From Torreya grandis (lineage: Eukaryota > Streptophyta > Pinopsida > Cupressales > Taxaceae), in contig JARHVA010000001.1 in assembly GCA_037957365.1 (NCBI GenBank), positions 12,099,501 to 12,163,500 on the forward strand: a stretch of DNA of 64,000 nucleotides, written 5' to 3'. The position numbers and the translations under genes were made by a program. The notes beneath the pieces were generated by a model that did not search any database, was not told where the DNA came from, and saw only the letters and a program-made list of their open reading frames with translations. The first letter of the stretch is position 1; each line of letters begins with the position of its first letter. Shown piece after piece: positions 24,769 to 36,766 of the stretch.

Positions 24769-25029
24769 GTAGGTGAATTTTTGTAGAAACATTGGGGGAG
24801 TCTTTATAGAATGGTAGATTGACTGTGAAGAAAAAGATAGGGCTTATTATAAGTGGTTATTCTTTTAACTTTACATAAATTTTACATGAATATATAATTT
24901 TAAGTTTGTTAATCAAAGAATTTAATTTTTGGAAAATTTAGCCAATTGGCAAAAAACAGCCCATAAAAATATGTGGATTTTTTTATTTCACTAGTTAATT
25001 TGAAAATTCCATTCGTAAGCATGAAATTA

Positions 25030-25220
25030 TATATTTTTTTGATGGAGTCTTTTAGCATCCCTTAGTGCCAAGGTCTGAGGGGTTTCCATTCTGCCAAAGT
25101 CGTGCAGGACTTGAACCTGCCTTCATCCATTATGGTGTTGGGCCTTTGTACTCTGCAAGAATTTGTCTCAGATGGGGTCTTTGTGAGCCAAGCAATTTCA
25201 CCAATGAACCAATGGCCTTT
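25030..25220 (-). mobile_element. Candidate tRNA-derived SINE
   Basis: On the minus strand, GCAGGTTCAAGTCCTGC (25104-25120) has the sequence and 5-bp stem of a tRNA T-arm and works as a pol III B box. An A-box-like TGGTTCATTGGTGAA lies about 95 nt upstream, farther than in a normal tRNA. The unit ends in an A-rich tail (seven A at 25034-25040, then AT-rich). I could not define target duplications. It could also be a tRNA pseudogene. Confidence 0.45.
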
Positions 25221-26744
25221 CAACTGCAATTTTATTTTGAATAAGGAGGTTGCCAATTTCAAATAAATTCTCCAATATTTAACAGTATCGGGCTTTATAT
25301 TTGTAATAGGGACTTAATTTTTCAGGTACTGAAGATTTTAAATGAAAAATTGATTTCTCATGAAGGACTTTTGTTTTTTAAGCAAAATGTTTTCATTGTT
25401 TTGATGACTAAGATTGAAGCACAGCTAGGCATGTTCTCTACGTTAATGTGACTGACTTCTTTGCATGAATTTTGAGGGACAGATACCCCTGATGTGGCTT
25501 CTAAACCTAACGTTATTCTTAGCTTGATGGTTTATGTGCATTAAATTAGATGACAGCAGGGTATGAATGTTTTGCGTCTTTAAGAAACAAAAAATTATTT
25601 TTCTTAAGAGTTCCTCAACTGATATTTTAAAAACGTGATTAATTTACTCAAATTTGTCCCTGATGAAGACCTTAAGAAATATAGCTTTTAAATTACCTTA
25701 AGATTTAATCAATTGCATTATTCGAAGCAGGCCCTAGTTTATTTGTTTTCTTATCAGTGAGGCGAATTGCAATCAAAGTTTAACTGTAGGAGATTCTTTG
25801 GGAAAAAAAACAGTACCGGATACTCGCTTTCCACACTTTGCATAAAGATTTACAAATCAAAGCTGCCATACACCTTGAGAGGCAGGTAGAGATAGAACTT
25901 AGAACAACTAGCAAAATTTACAAAGAGATGGTTTAGAGACTGACTGGGAGCAAAGCCAAATTTTTGGGAAGGAGATGGATGTAATCCAGAAATCATGGTT
26001 CAAGAAGCTCACCACGATTTGCTTTCCTAATTATGAGCTTTTGGGTGCAACAGATGAATCATGTTAGAGATAAAGATCATATTCAAATCTGACTGCAATT
26101 TGTTTGTATCAACTGGAACGCAATCTTGAAAATTATGAATGGAAGCTACCCTTAATGGGAAAATCAAAGTTTACGTGCTCTATTAGTTTGCACTCTCCTA
26201 TATCATCACCATCACACTTCCCAGATGTGCTTTGTAAGTTTGCATTCTCCTATACTTTCAACATCCCAGGATGCTAATTGAATGCCAATATACTTTTGGA
26301 ATTTTAACCTTGTTTATCTTAATGATTGATGTCTCAAAACGTCAGTCCTGCAAGAAGCAGTTATGTTGAAAGTCTCATTTTAACATAATAAATGGTTGAA
26401 AGTTTGTGAGACATAGATATCTCTAATTTACCATGGATTATTTTAGTATAATCCACTTTTCATACTACTTTGTTCAGAGAAACCGCCATCAGGGTAGAGC
26501 TGAGCTAAAAGATAGATATTGAGATGGTTCTAAGAAAGGAAAATTGCAGGAGCATGTAGCAATAAGTAAAGAATGACTTACATGCATGTCTAAATGTTCT
26601 CAAAAGCAGGGAACCGGAAAATTCTTATATGCGGTTTACTGATGAAGGCGGGGCCTCTAATGCTTATATTCATATGCTGTGTACCTCCCAAGGTGCAGAC
26701 AATGAACTATAGATAGTTGAGCAGTTTTACATTGAAGACAAGGG

Positions 26745-26765
26745 GTGTGTGTGTGTGTGTGTGTG
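26745..26765. repeat. (GT)n microsatellite
   Basis: About ten GT dinucleotides in a row, read directly. Confidence 0.9.
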
Positions 26766-28699
26766 CATGTATCATGAGCTGGGATCTGTTCAGATTCAGT
26801 TTACTGCTGAAGGCACAGACACTGATTGCTTGGCTAGATGGCTGCAAGACTGACAGATGGGACTATATATATTATATATACCCTCTGTCACGACCTCCTT
26901 GAACCCCCGACTCTGCTAGTATAAGAATACGCTGGACATCTGCAAACACGTTCTCCAGAGATTGACCTAGTGTTATAGGGTGATCTTAAGGGGTCCAGTT
27001 GTCTAGTGTTATAGACTGTTATGGAGTAACCGTGATTAGGACCAGACTTCTTACATCAATATGGAGCTTGAATTTCCTGATGAGGGCTAGACAAAATGGT
27101 AGAGAAAGAGAAAAAAGAAAAGAAAACGAGAAATATTATTAATGTCCATTAATGACCAAAAGTAGGTCAATGGGACTTGAGAATACATCCAATTACAATA
27201 GAATGTGCTAGGGTAAAAGGAGCCTAGGATCAAAGACTAACTAAATAAAAAAGAACTAAAGTGCTGAAAGTAAACTGGGGGGGCAAACCCAAAACAATAA
27301 AATCTCAAACCACATTTTTAAGGTACCGATACAAATAGCCATGGGGGGGTAGCAAGAAGCCTCAAAGAGCATTGGCTGATGAAAGCTGGAAAGACTGGAT
27401 GATAGTCATATCAAACATCTTTGACCATGCCTGGGATTCATGTGTCATCATCTATCATTGTGTAGAGCATATAATTTAAAGTGTTCCATTTTTTGTAAAT
27501 GGAATGTGTATGTGAATGCTACTTTCTCTTTTTATCTTCTTTGTTCCTATGAATTGCAACATGGGTATACGAGAAACAAAACGTACATTTTGGCGTTGTT
27601 GCAAATTCAGATCTGGCATTCCAAATTTCATTCAACGTTGGTGACAGCCACCTTGTTTGGGATTAAGGCTCAATTCACGAAGGAAAGTTCTGCAGGATAG
27701 TCCCTTCACTGTTCGTGGTCTAGGATAAGTTGCTCTACAGCAAGTTGTCCTTGGAGGAGCAACATCACAAGGAAAACTGATCCCTAAGACCACAGCCTAG
27801 CATTGGAAGAAAGAGCGCATTTACCTCTACTACCCATTAAAGTAAATGGATATATAACTATCACATGATGGAGGTTATTATGTATGATAAGATTTCATTT
27901 TACATATTTATACAAGCACAAGTGAGAATAGGTTGGCTTGCCATAGTAAATATTATGATCTGAAATTCCAAATAGATCAAAGTACTAGCTATGAGATTCT
28001 GCTTCATCAATGATCACAAATATCTAATATGTGAAAAATTCCTAGTACCCTAGGTTTGTGGTCAAATGTCACATGGACCTTATCAATTCCTTCCAATTCT
28101 TTAAGAATTGACCTCCAATGCATCTAAAGGCCAAGGGAGGGAAGTGCTTAATCCAAAAAGAGTGCAATAGGAAATTGATGAGGACGACCACCGAGAAACA
28201 TTTAAACCTGAGGAGATGAAATATACAACTATGAAAAAGTTTCAGGCTTATAAAGGATACCTAGGCCTATAAGAAATCTTTAATTGAAGGAGCTAAAGAG
28301 AGGGGACTATCACTTGCAGTGCTTAAGTACAAGTCCTACAATGATGGCTACTCACGGTGCTAAAAAGAAGTCTTGCAATTCAAAGAGATAAAAGGGAAGG
28401 TGCAGTCACAATTGGTGCATACATATGACTCCTATAAGGATGGTCGGTTGTAATTGTAAAACGAAGTCCCTCTCAAGTCAAAGCTAAAGAGAATGGGCAA
28501 CCACTTGTAATTCCTAATAAAATTCCTATTAAGATGTTTGCTTGTAGAGCTAGAAAGAAGTCCTATTAGGTCCAAACCTGCAAAGAGCACAAGCCTCCAA
28601 TGTCTAACAAAAACATTCTAGACTAATGTTCTATCTAACAACTAAAATGAGTACTTGCAAGTTCAAAAAGTGATTCTCCTTAATATTTCTAATTAAGCG

Positions 28700-28790
28700 C
28701 TGACTTTCTCAAATTAGAAAGTCCCCTTTTTAAGGGGTCAAATTAGAAATAAGTTGCCGACATAAAGTCACTTTTTGGCAACTTGAAGAA
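28700..28790. repeat. Three adjacent short inverted repeats
   Basis: GACTTTC...GAAAGTC, then CCCCTTTTTAAGGGG, then AAGTTGCC...GGCAACTT follow one another within 90 bp. Each can form a small stem-loop. No element boundary is visible. Confidence 0.7.
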
Positions 28791-29564
28791 AACACCATGT
28801 ACCCTTTTTTCTTCCTTCCCTTAGCCTATGGGAAACCAAAAGAATAGGCTAAGGGTCTTTATTCCTCTCTAACCTGAGAAGGGGACACGAAAATACATGT
28901 TTGGTTCTTTTGAGAAGCATACCACTGCTTTTGGTTCTCATACGCTCCATTCCTTGGGATTTATTGACGGAGGTCTTGACAAACATTCACAGGGTATTGT
29001 TTCTCTCATTTAGCTTGTTAGCTGGAATTATTGCGAAGGCATTGGTGTGATGCAGATAGTTCATTGGGATAATTTGATCACAGAGCTCCAATTTTTGTTC
29101 ACTCCACTCTTCGTGAGGATGTTGAGAAACACTTGAGTACTGTTGCACCTTCACTCAGGCACGAGAGTTTTGAGAATGCTTCAGTTATACATGATCAACT
29201 TGACACACATTTAAATGTTTCCTCGCATGCCCCAGTTGTGCACTTCACACGTAATCACATGAAGGCATCATCATCCACCATCCGTATTCGTCTAGGATGG
29301 ATTTTAGATCACTTGTGGCAGCAACATCAACATTCTTTGAGAGGATTATACCGTGGTTCCTTCACTATTCAACTTTTTCGTCGACACACTGCTTCCTTAT
29401 TTTAGGAGCAACTCTCTTGTTCTTGATGGCATCTTCTACACATTGATAGCATTCTGGATTTTCTTGCATCATTTGGTGGTTTGTTTTTTATAGGATCATT
29501 TTGCAGTCGCACTGAGTTATAAAGTTTCGTGAGGTGTTTGTTGCTTCAGCCTTGTCTACCTTCA

Positions 29565-30904
29565 GTAGATACTAAAATTGAATATTTATAGCATTTCAGT
29601 CTTGTACATTTGACAAATACCAGTCAAGGCTCTACCCTTTAGTTCTAGACCTCCATGTTGCCGAAAGACTTGGATTCGTCATCTCACTATGCCTAAATGT
29701 TTATATCTTAGTCCGATCCATATAATTTTGATGACCCAGGGCTCCTATACTGCACAAAAAGCTTAAAACTTGCTAAACATTCTTCACTGTCGGTTTTAGA
29801 TCAATACCTGTTTTCTAGCCCTCTAGATACTACTGGCCACAAAGGGACACTACCGTCGACGATAGTGTCCAGATCTTTATCTAGTGTACAGTAGCCAAAA
29901 GTCATCCAAATTACAAAATGATTGAAACCTATGGGTTGGCCTAATTGTCTTATTGAACACTACTATGAGCTCTTTTCAAATGGTGTGGTATAAATACAAG
30001 TCTAAGCCTTCTCATTGTTCATCTACCAAATACTAAGCAAACACCTACTAAAACTAAATCAATTGATTGCACAAGCACTCTACTCTGCCCTATTCGTCCC
30101 TATTTTCATATCAAGCATGGAAGCATTCATAACACAGGTCTGAAGCATTCAAAGAGCAGCCTGTGAACGATATTAATCAATTACACGCTAGATCACTGCA
30201 TTCATCTTCATATAGTATATTGCACCCTTGTGCACACACTTTCCCACATATAGGGGAGAACTACATAAGTCTGAGGCCCTCCTTGCAGTATTGGCTATGT
30301 AGGCAGCGCCCATTGACAAATGGATCTTTGAGGTAGTTCGACACCGTGAGTCCATTAACTCATTTATTAGTAAATTAATTCTAAGGGTGAAGAAGGGTGA
30401 AGAGCTAGGGTTTGATCAATTAATGAAGAACGACACCCTGTATCCTAGATTTAGATACATAAGTAGAATGGTGACAAAAAACTTAGAACAATAAAGTTGG
30501 TCGCATCCAGATCCAATCATTATTCCGTATTGGACACCTTCATCGCAGTCAAAACTAACGTCGATAGTAGTGTCTATATCTGATAGTAGTGTCTGCAACG
30601 ACATAAGTACAATTTTTAGAATCTGACGATTGATCCAGAACACTGATCCTACAGACTTTACACTTGTTTCTAGTCCAGATCTACTTGTGCACACTAGACC
30701 AAGAACCATTGTTCTTTATTTATTGCAATATCTTTCAATAGCTATACTTTACTATTTTTAGAAAATCTTAGTAGTATCAATTCAGAACATTGTTTATATG
30801 AGTTTTCTATTAATTGGCCTGCTATAAATTAGTATCACCATTGTGTTAGAAGTACTTGTATATTCTTAACCTTAGATATACATCTAAAAATTTAGGGTTA
30901 AACA
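29565..30904 (+). repeat. 5' LTR (1340 bp)
   Basis: Begins GTAGATACTAAAATTG (probably TGTAGATAC with the first T lost) and ends TTAGGGTTAAACA. A TATA box (GGTATAAATAC) is near 29988-29998. A 26-bp near-perfect palindrome centred on GTCGAC lies at 29845-29870. Collinear with the 3' LTR. Confidence 0.9.
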
Positions 30905-30930
30905 TTTGGTGAACCCAACCTTTGGTCGCC
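30905..30930 (+). other. Presumed primer binding region
   Basis: TTTGGTGAACCCAACC starts directly after the LTR, where the PBS should be. The form TTTGGTGAACCC is common in plant LTR elements, but I cannot name the tRNA with confidence. Confidence 0.45.
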
Positions 30931-31439
30931 AAACCTTAGTTTGACCTAGGGTTTAATTTTACTATTTCCCTGAATTCTGATTTCAAAGTTTTAAAAATTT
31001 AAAAATCAGAATTTCTTTTCCTAAAATCATGTTCAATATGGATTCATCTATTGGTTACTTCATTATCCAGTACGTAATGATAGTCATTGTTATGTTAAAT
31101 CAGTTAAAGACGTCATCCAGTGGAATAAGCAAATCCATCAATATAAAGAGAGTGTGTTAAAACAAGATCAAATGCTAATCTCTCTTTAGAACTCTTTTTG
31201 TAATAATATTGCACTGGTTTCCAAACGCCAATAGGCTTGTTGCCAACTCTTTGTTCCTTCTAGCTCCTATTCAAGTGACAGCTACCATGCCTCTCTTGTT
31301 ATTCTACGGCTTATATTGGATTCCACAATCCATGTTGTCACCACACGGAAAGATAAGGGTGCCCAATCAATCTCACTACTTGTTAATATACAATAGGTTC
31401 CTCCCAAGCCTAAACAGGGGATTAAAAGTAAAAGATATG

Positions 31440-32085
31440 ATCTTGTTGGCCAATTGAGCAATACGCATGCTAAGATTTCAATCCTCGAGTTTTTAAAACA
31501 ATCTACTATCTATAAGGAAATATTATATGAAGCATTGCATGAAACACAAGTACCAAGTGATATAGAACCTTCTTACTTTGCAGATTTATGCAAGATCTCA
31601 AAAACAATGCAAATTTCATTACTTTTGATCCAAAATATTTACCATCAAAAGATATTAACCAAGATTTGCCTTTATTGATACAAGTGACTATGCATAACAA
31701 GGGAATCAAAAGGGTGCTGGTTGATAATGGATCTGGTCTAAATATTTGCGCCACAAAATTCTTAACCACCATGGGTATTAACACCAATCTTCTTAAAAAA
31801 TTGGACATGCATATCAAAGGATTTGATGATTCATGTAGCCCTCCAATTGGGCAATTCACGTTAGATGTCACATTGGGACCAAAAACAGTTCCAACTACAT
31901 TCCAAGTAATGTATCAATCATTGCATTATAATTTACTCTTGGGTAGACCTTGGATACATACAATGGAGGTCGTCCCATCTACATTACATCGATGTGTCAA
32001 ATTCATACCTGATGGGACCTTGTTGACAATGCCGACCGATGATGGACCTTTCAAATTTTGTCAAATGTTACATTCCGACACATAA
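31440..32085 (+). pseudogene. Pre-protease region and aspartic protease
   Basis: The protease frame is 31588-32085 (165 residues). An upstream frame in another phase (YDLVGQLSNTHAKISILEFL) matches the conserved helix that precedes the protease in Tat/Athila-type elements, so one frameshift separates them. In the 165-residue frame VLVDNGSGLNI holds the catalytic Asp at residue 46. LLGRPWIH and PSTLHRCVKF mark the C-terminal part, so the protease looks full length. It would process the polyprotein in particles. Compared with the inverted copy at 4070-4378, this one keeps the active site (DNGSG). Confidence 0.75.
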
Positions 32086-32148
32086 AGGGTTCCTAAACTC
32101 ATACCACCAAAGCAATGCATTCCACTTGAAAGCATACCAACTTATGAG

Positions 32149-32898
32149 ATGGGAGAATCAAGCAAAATAACTCATTTTCCTCGAGACGCTTATAAGGCAC
32201 TAGCTATTGAGGTGCACTCGGTTACACGATTAGAACAAGAACTATTACCAAAGGAGCCAATATTACCAAAACAACAAGAAAATCCAACATTTACGCTTCC
32301 TTTATTGGTTAATACCAAGCAACAAGATGGCAAAGTTTCAGATCACTATGACAGTGATGATGAACTTCCTCCTACTATGACAGATGAACAATTGCAAAAA
32401 CTAAATTTTGTTCCATTTGAGCATCTTTCTCATAACCTATTCACAGCTACAGGTCCTAGTACATGCAAGTTAAATTCATCGCTACATGATACAAAAGCCC
32501 ATTCAGACAAGGGCAAGACAAAATTATTAGATGAACATGTAAATGCTTGTTATTCAATCCATCCCTCTTGGCTACAAACACTAAGCCAACCCTACAAGGA
32601 ACATATGCTGATATATCATGTTAATAATGTGAAAACTTCATATGAGCCTCCACAACAGATTTTACAGCTTACAACACAACAAAATGCTCTGCATACAATC
32701 CTTTCCATGTTACTTGAGCATAAGATGATCTCTTTACCTCCTAATAGACACAGATCAGGCAATAGACTTGTTCGTACAAAAGGATCACTGTGTTGTAATT
32801 ATCACCGGATAAGTGGCCATATTATAGATCCATGGGAGACATTGCAAAACCACATACATAAATTCAAAAATGAAGGGCATATACAAACTATGCAATAA
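32149..32898 (+). pseudogene. Linker and gag-type zinc-knuckle block, downstream of protease
   Basis: A 249-residue frame. Residues ~80-170 match the frame at 3406-3687. Near the C-terminus the pattern LLEHKMISLPP, then CCNYHRISGH, then LQNHIHKFKNEG strongly resembles the end of Tat-type Gag, where LLE..KI.LP is followed by C.YHR..GH...C..LK..I..LI..G. The third Cys is replaced (W), so the knuckle would not bind zinc normally. Finding this Gag block after the protease is unusual, since Gag normally precedes it. The same order is visible in the inverted copy, so it is not a one-off rearrangement. Confidence 0.6.
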
Positions 32899-33090
32899 CA
32901 ACAAATATTTGTGATCTTAAACAATTCAAACATACAAAGAACAAGGGGGCATACTAAAAAGTGCCCACAACAAGAAGATATAACCATCATTGCAAATATC
33001 AATGAAAACTATTACGAGCATCTCAAGATTGATATTCATAATTGGAACACAGTTTGTAGTGTTGCATGTTTACGATAGTTAGGGCATACT

Positions 33091-33408
33091 ATGATGAAGT
33101 TAACATGTTGTCCACCCTTTCCAGAATCTCTTGGATACATTATGTTGCCCATTGCTTGTGGATCACATGTGGTTCCCACAGTCATATGGATATTGGACCA
33201 GGAGCCACATTTGACATTAACTTTTGGGCAACATTGGTTAGCTGACTTGAACACAACATTGAATGCTACAAATATGTGCATCACCTTTCCCTTTAGGGGT
33301 AGGGAGGTTCGCATACAACATGATGGATATGGTGGAAAACCAATACCAATGTTTTCTAGTAACCAATTGCAAGAAAACATCAAGGTGGCAATGCGCCGCT
33401 ATAAATGA
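33091..33408 (+). pseudogene. Possible second protease-like C-terminal fragment
   Basis: A 105-residue frame. The stretch VVPTVIWIL, then LTLTFGQHWLADLNTTLNA, then ITFPFRGREVRI is spaced like the second half of a retropepsin-like domain (...dlILG..WL......ld.....i.f...G..v.i). No DSGA/DTGA motif precedes it in an open frame. It may be part of a second protease-like module or an unrelated domain. No RT follows. Confidence 0.35.
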
Positions 33409-34399
33409 AGATTACTAAATTTCTCAAGTGGCCCTACACCTTTTGATGATGAGGACTTCTTGGAGTAGTCCTTTTAAAATTTAAAAAAAACATACAAAAA
33501 AATTAAATATTTCAAAAATATAAAAAATTCAAATAATTCAAAAATACAAAAATATTCAACATTCGTAGATTTTACTAGTTCTTTGGCATCTATGTTGTTT
33601 ACTTTATGTTAGTAGATAACATATCATTTCATTTCTATATACACATGTTTCACGCCTTTTTGAGTGTGATACAAACATATCTATACACATGATCTATGCA
33701 CATGTAGATGTTGGACCTTTCTTCTTCTCATGTCATATACTACATTGGGAGCATCTGCTTCTTTGATCACGATTATTAACCCAAGTTTGATTCTATTTGA
33801 TCATTTTGCATTATCATGTTTGGCCTTATATTGCTTACACATGTTTATATCCATACTCATCCTTCACAGTGTACTTGACATGCTATGTTACATAACGTTT
33901 TGCTAACACATATATGCAAGGATTAGTGTATTATGCTTATGTTGGTTGCTTATGCTTCATCTATTTTTCACTTCTTTGAATGCATTACATTGCTTGCCAT
34001 TGTCTTGCTTGTGGAACATTTGGATACTTTACTTGCTTGTTGGCTCTTGTGCCATTGTATGTTGATTGGACATTTGAATATGTCATTCATTTTGATTGTG
34101 CGGCATTTGAACATGCCCCTTATATGAGGTCTCCTTGGACCATTCCTTTGCATTACATTGAGTGGTCTTGTGTGTGTGCTTGATTGTTTGCTGAGCTTAT
34201 AATGTTACTCTCTAAACATTGCCACGATCTATATCATGCATCTTTGTGATTTGATGTGATCACATGCTGCGTACCTCATTGCTTTATCTACCTAGATATG
34301 TTACTCCTATATATTACGTGATCCATACACAAATTATATAGTTATCTTATCCTTTTGAGGTAAGCACCATATTCTACTTCCTGTCATCTCAAAAAGGGG

Positions 34400-34660
34400 C
34401 ATATAAGTGGGGGCATGTCAAAAAAGCATGACCTCTACACTTACAATATTCAACATCTCTAGATTATAGTGGGGGCATGTTATAGAAACATGTTCTCCAC
34501 ATTTACACTAGTTTTTAGCATCTCTAAATTACAGTGGAGGCATGTTATAGAATCATGTTCTCCACATTTACACCAGTGTTCAGATTCTCTAGATTCAGTG
34601 GGGGCATATCATAGAAACATGTCCTACACACTTGCACCTGTTTTATAATTTGCCAGATTT
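34400..34660 (+). repeat. ~60-70-bp tandem repeats before the 3' LTR
   Basis: Four diverged units, each containing AGTGGGGGCATGT(T/C)ATAGAAACATGT, then CTCCACATTTACAC and CTCTAGATT. They begin near 34410, 34470, 34530 and 34600. Within each unit CATGT...ACATG is a short inverted repeat. Confidence 0.8.
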
Positions 34661-34881
34661 CACAATTATATGATTCAAATAGATATTTGTGGCAACATTC
34701 TATACATTGGTACTGTTATTATACCCAGATTTCAGCTCAGATATATCAGAGGTGCATATGCCAAGCTATTGCACCAAAAATTGTAAAAATTACCAATTAT
34801 ACTACTCACCTAGACGCACCAATTGCACCATGATGTACTGTTGTCGAGCCTTTTCTGCTAAAACAATGGGTTCATTTTATA

Positions 34882-35098
34882 GGTTGAAGTGATTAAATCA
34901 TTCAACCTTAACAGATTTATAGATTGGAGTGATTAAATCATTCAATCTCACAAGATTTATGGAATGAGTGATTAAATCACTCACCCTCACCAGATTATAT
35001 ATATTCACACTTGAGTTGTGCAATTGAGATATAATGATCTCAATGGCCATGTCACAACTCATCCTTACACCGGATTGGGGGCATAATACCTCCCAATC
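34882..35098 (+). repeat. Ladder of five hairpins before the 3' LTR
   Basis: 34882-34907, 34922-34947 and 34961-34985 are three related inverted repeats around GTGATTAAATCA. 35013-35060 is a nested stem (GAGTTGTG with CACAACTC, and TGAGAT with ATCTCA inside). 35073-35098 pairs GATTGGGGG with CCTCCCAATC. The five lie head to tail within 217 bp. Confidence 0.85.
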
Positions 35099-35432
35099 TC
35101 CTTCAGATCTCCAAGGTTTAGGTTTGAACCTTCTCTAACTCCAATGCTTCATAAGGAAGCATCTTTACCAAGTCCAAGCATCAAGAGGCAACATGGTTGC
35201 ATCAATACATAGGTGTATTGCTTCCTTGCTCGCTTTCTTTTTTCAAGCATTTCAATTATTTCAAATTTCAGGTATATGTACTGATTTACACTGTAATGTG
35301 TGTTTGGTTACAGGGCATATACCGACAAAGCACTCAAAGTAGGCTCAAGCAAAGACAATGTGTGTTATACATACCCAGGTATGCATTTCTTTCCTTTGAC
35401 CTAGTAATTTCATTCTTATGCATTACTAGATT

Positions 35433-35445
35433 AAAAGGGAGCAAA
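35433..35445 (+). other. Polypurine tract
   Basis: AAAAGGGAGCAAA sits directly before the 3' LTR. Confidence 0.7.
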
Positions 35446-36760
35446 TATAGATACTAAAATTGAATATTTATAGCATCTTAGTCTTATACATTCGACAAAT
35501 ATCAATCAGGGCTCTACCCTTCAGTTCTAGACCTCTCTATTGTTGAAAGGCTCGCATTCACCATCTCACTATGTCTAAATGCTTATCTCTTAGTCCAATC
35601 CATATCATTCTAATGACCCAGGTATCTTATACTGCACAAAAAGTTTAAAACTTGATAAACATCCTTCATTGTTAGTTTCAAATCAATACTTGTTGTCTAG
35701 TCCTCTGGACACTGTCAGTCCCAGAGGGACGGGAGTGTCCAGATCCTTATCTAGTATCCATTAAACAAAAGTCATCCAATTTACAAAATGATCAAAATCC
35801 ATGGGTCGGCTAATTGTCTTATTGAACCCTATTGTGAGATATTTTCAAAAGGTGTGGTATAAATATAAGTCTAAGCCTTCTCATTGTTCATCTAGCAAAT
35901 ACCAACCAAACACATACTAAAGCTAAATCAATTGATTGCACAAACACTTTACTCTGCCCTATTTGTCCCTATTTTCATATCAAGCATAAGAACAATTATA
36001 ACACAAGTTTGAAGCATTCAAAGAGCAATCCATGAACGATATTTGTCAATTAACAAGTTAGATCACTGCATGCATCTACATAGAGTATATTGCACCCTTG
36101 TGCACATACTTTCCGACACATAGGGGAGAACTACATAAGTTTGAGGTCTTTGGAGTATTGGCTATGTAGGTAGTGCCTATTGACAGAGAGATCTTTGGGG
36201 TAGTTTGACACCGTGAGCCCCCTAACCCATTTTTTTTAGCAAACTCATTCCAAGGGTGAAGGGTGAAGAGCTACAGTTTGATCAATCAACGAAGAACGAC
36301 AAACTATATTCTAGATTTGAAAACATAAGCAAAAAGATGACAAAAAACCTAGAACAATGAATTTGGTTGCATCTAGATTCAGTCATGATTCCATATTGGA
36401 CACCTGTGTCACAGTCAGACACTAGTGTTGACGACATTGTCTAGATTTGACGGTAGTATTCATGGCCACAAAAGTACAATTTTCAGAATCTGACGACTAA
36501 TCTAGAACACTTATTCTACATACTTTACATTTGTTTCTAGTCCAGATTTGCTTATGCACAGTAGACCAGTTAAGTATCATTTTTCCTTATTTATTACAAT
36601 ATCTTTCAATAGGTGTACTTGACTATTTTTAGCAAATCTCTATTTATTGTTTATCTGAGTCTTCTATTAATTAGTCTGCTATAGATTAGTTTATCACCCT
36701 TATGTTAGAACTACTATATTCTTAACCCTAGATCCACATCTAAAAATTTAGGGTTAAACA
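35446..36760 (+). repeat. 3' LTR (1315 bp)
   Basis: Starts TATAGATACTAAAATTG and ends TTAGGGTTAAACA. TATA box GGTATAAATATAAG is near 35860. Differs from the 5' LTR by many substitutions and a few indels, so the element is old. Confidence 0.9.
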
Positions 36761-36766
36761 CCTTCA

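Larger units (their letters stand above)
24324..25012 (+). other. Promoter, 5' leader and candidate first exon of an unidentified gene
   Basis: Better-preserved sister of 12138-12940. A TATA box (24345-24351) and a leader lead to an ATG at 24674 and 32 codons before a stop that overlaps a good splice donor. The homology with the other copy runs on another 240 bp past the donor and stops near 25012. Two copies sharing TATA, leader and coding start in the same order suggest a transcribed unit. I could not find a convincing second exon downstream. Confidence 0.45.
25265..29558. other. Long stretch without recognisable genes
   Basis: Composition is intron- or intergenic-like. Contents I can name: a (GT)n run at 26745-26765, degenerate ~94-bp periodicity near 28320-28600 (recurring GAAGTCC), and hairpins at 28700-28790. 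Frames of 60-90 codons (26717, 27440, 29133) show no domain. Confidence 0.4.
29565..36760 (+). mobile_element. Non-autonomous Tat-like Ty3/gypsy element, structurally complete
   Basis: Direct LTRs at 29565-30904 and 35446-36760 bound a 4.5-kb interior. CCTTCA flanks both sides (29559-29564 and 36761-36766). A purine tract precedes the 3' LTR. The interior holds a pre-protease region and protease, a linker ending in a gag-type zinc-knuckle block, a second protease-like stretch, tandem repeats and hairpins. No RT, RNase H or integrase motif is present in any frame. A truncated inverted relative is at 2880-4740. Confidence 0.88.

Noticed and set aside
25323..25455. Open frame after a TTTTTCAG acceptor as second exon of the gene at 24674
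   Set aside because: Joining it to the first exon in phase gives an immediate stop, and composition is plain AT-rich.
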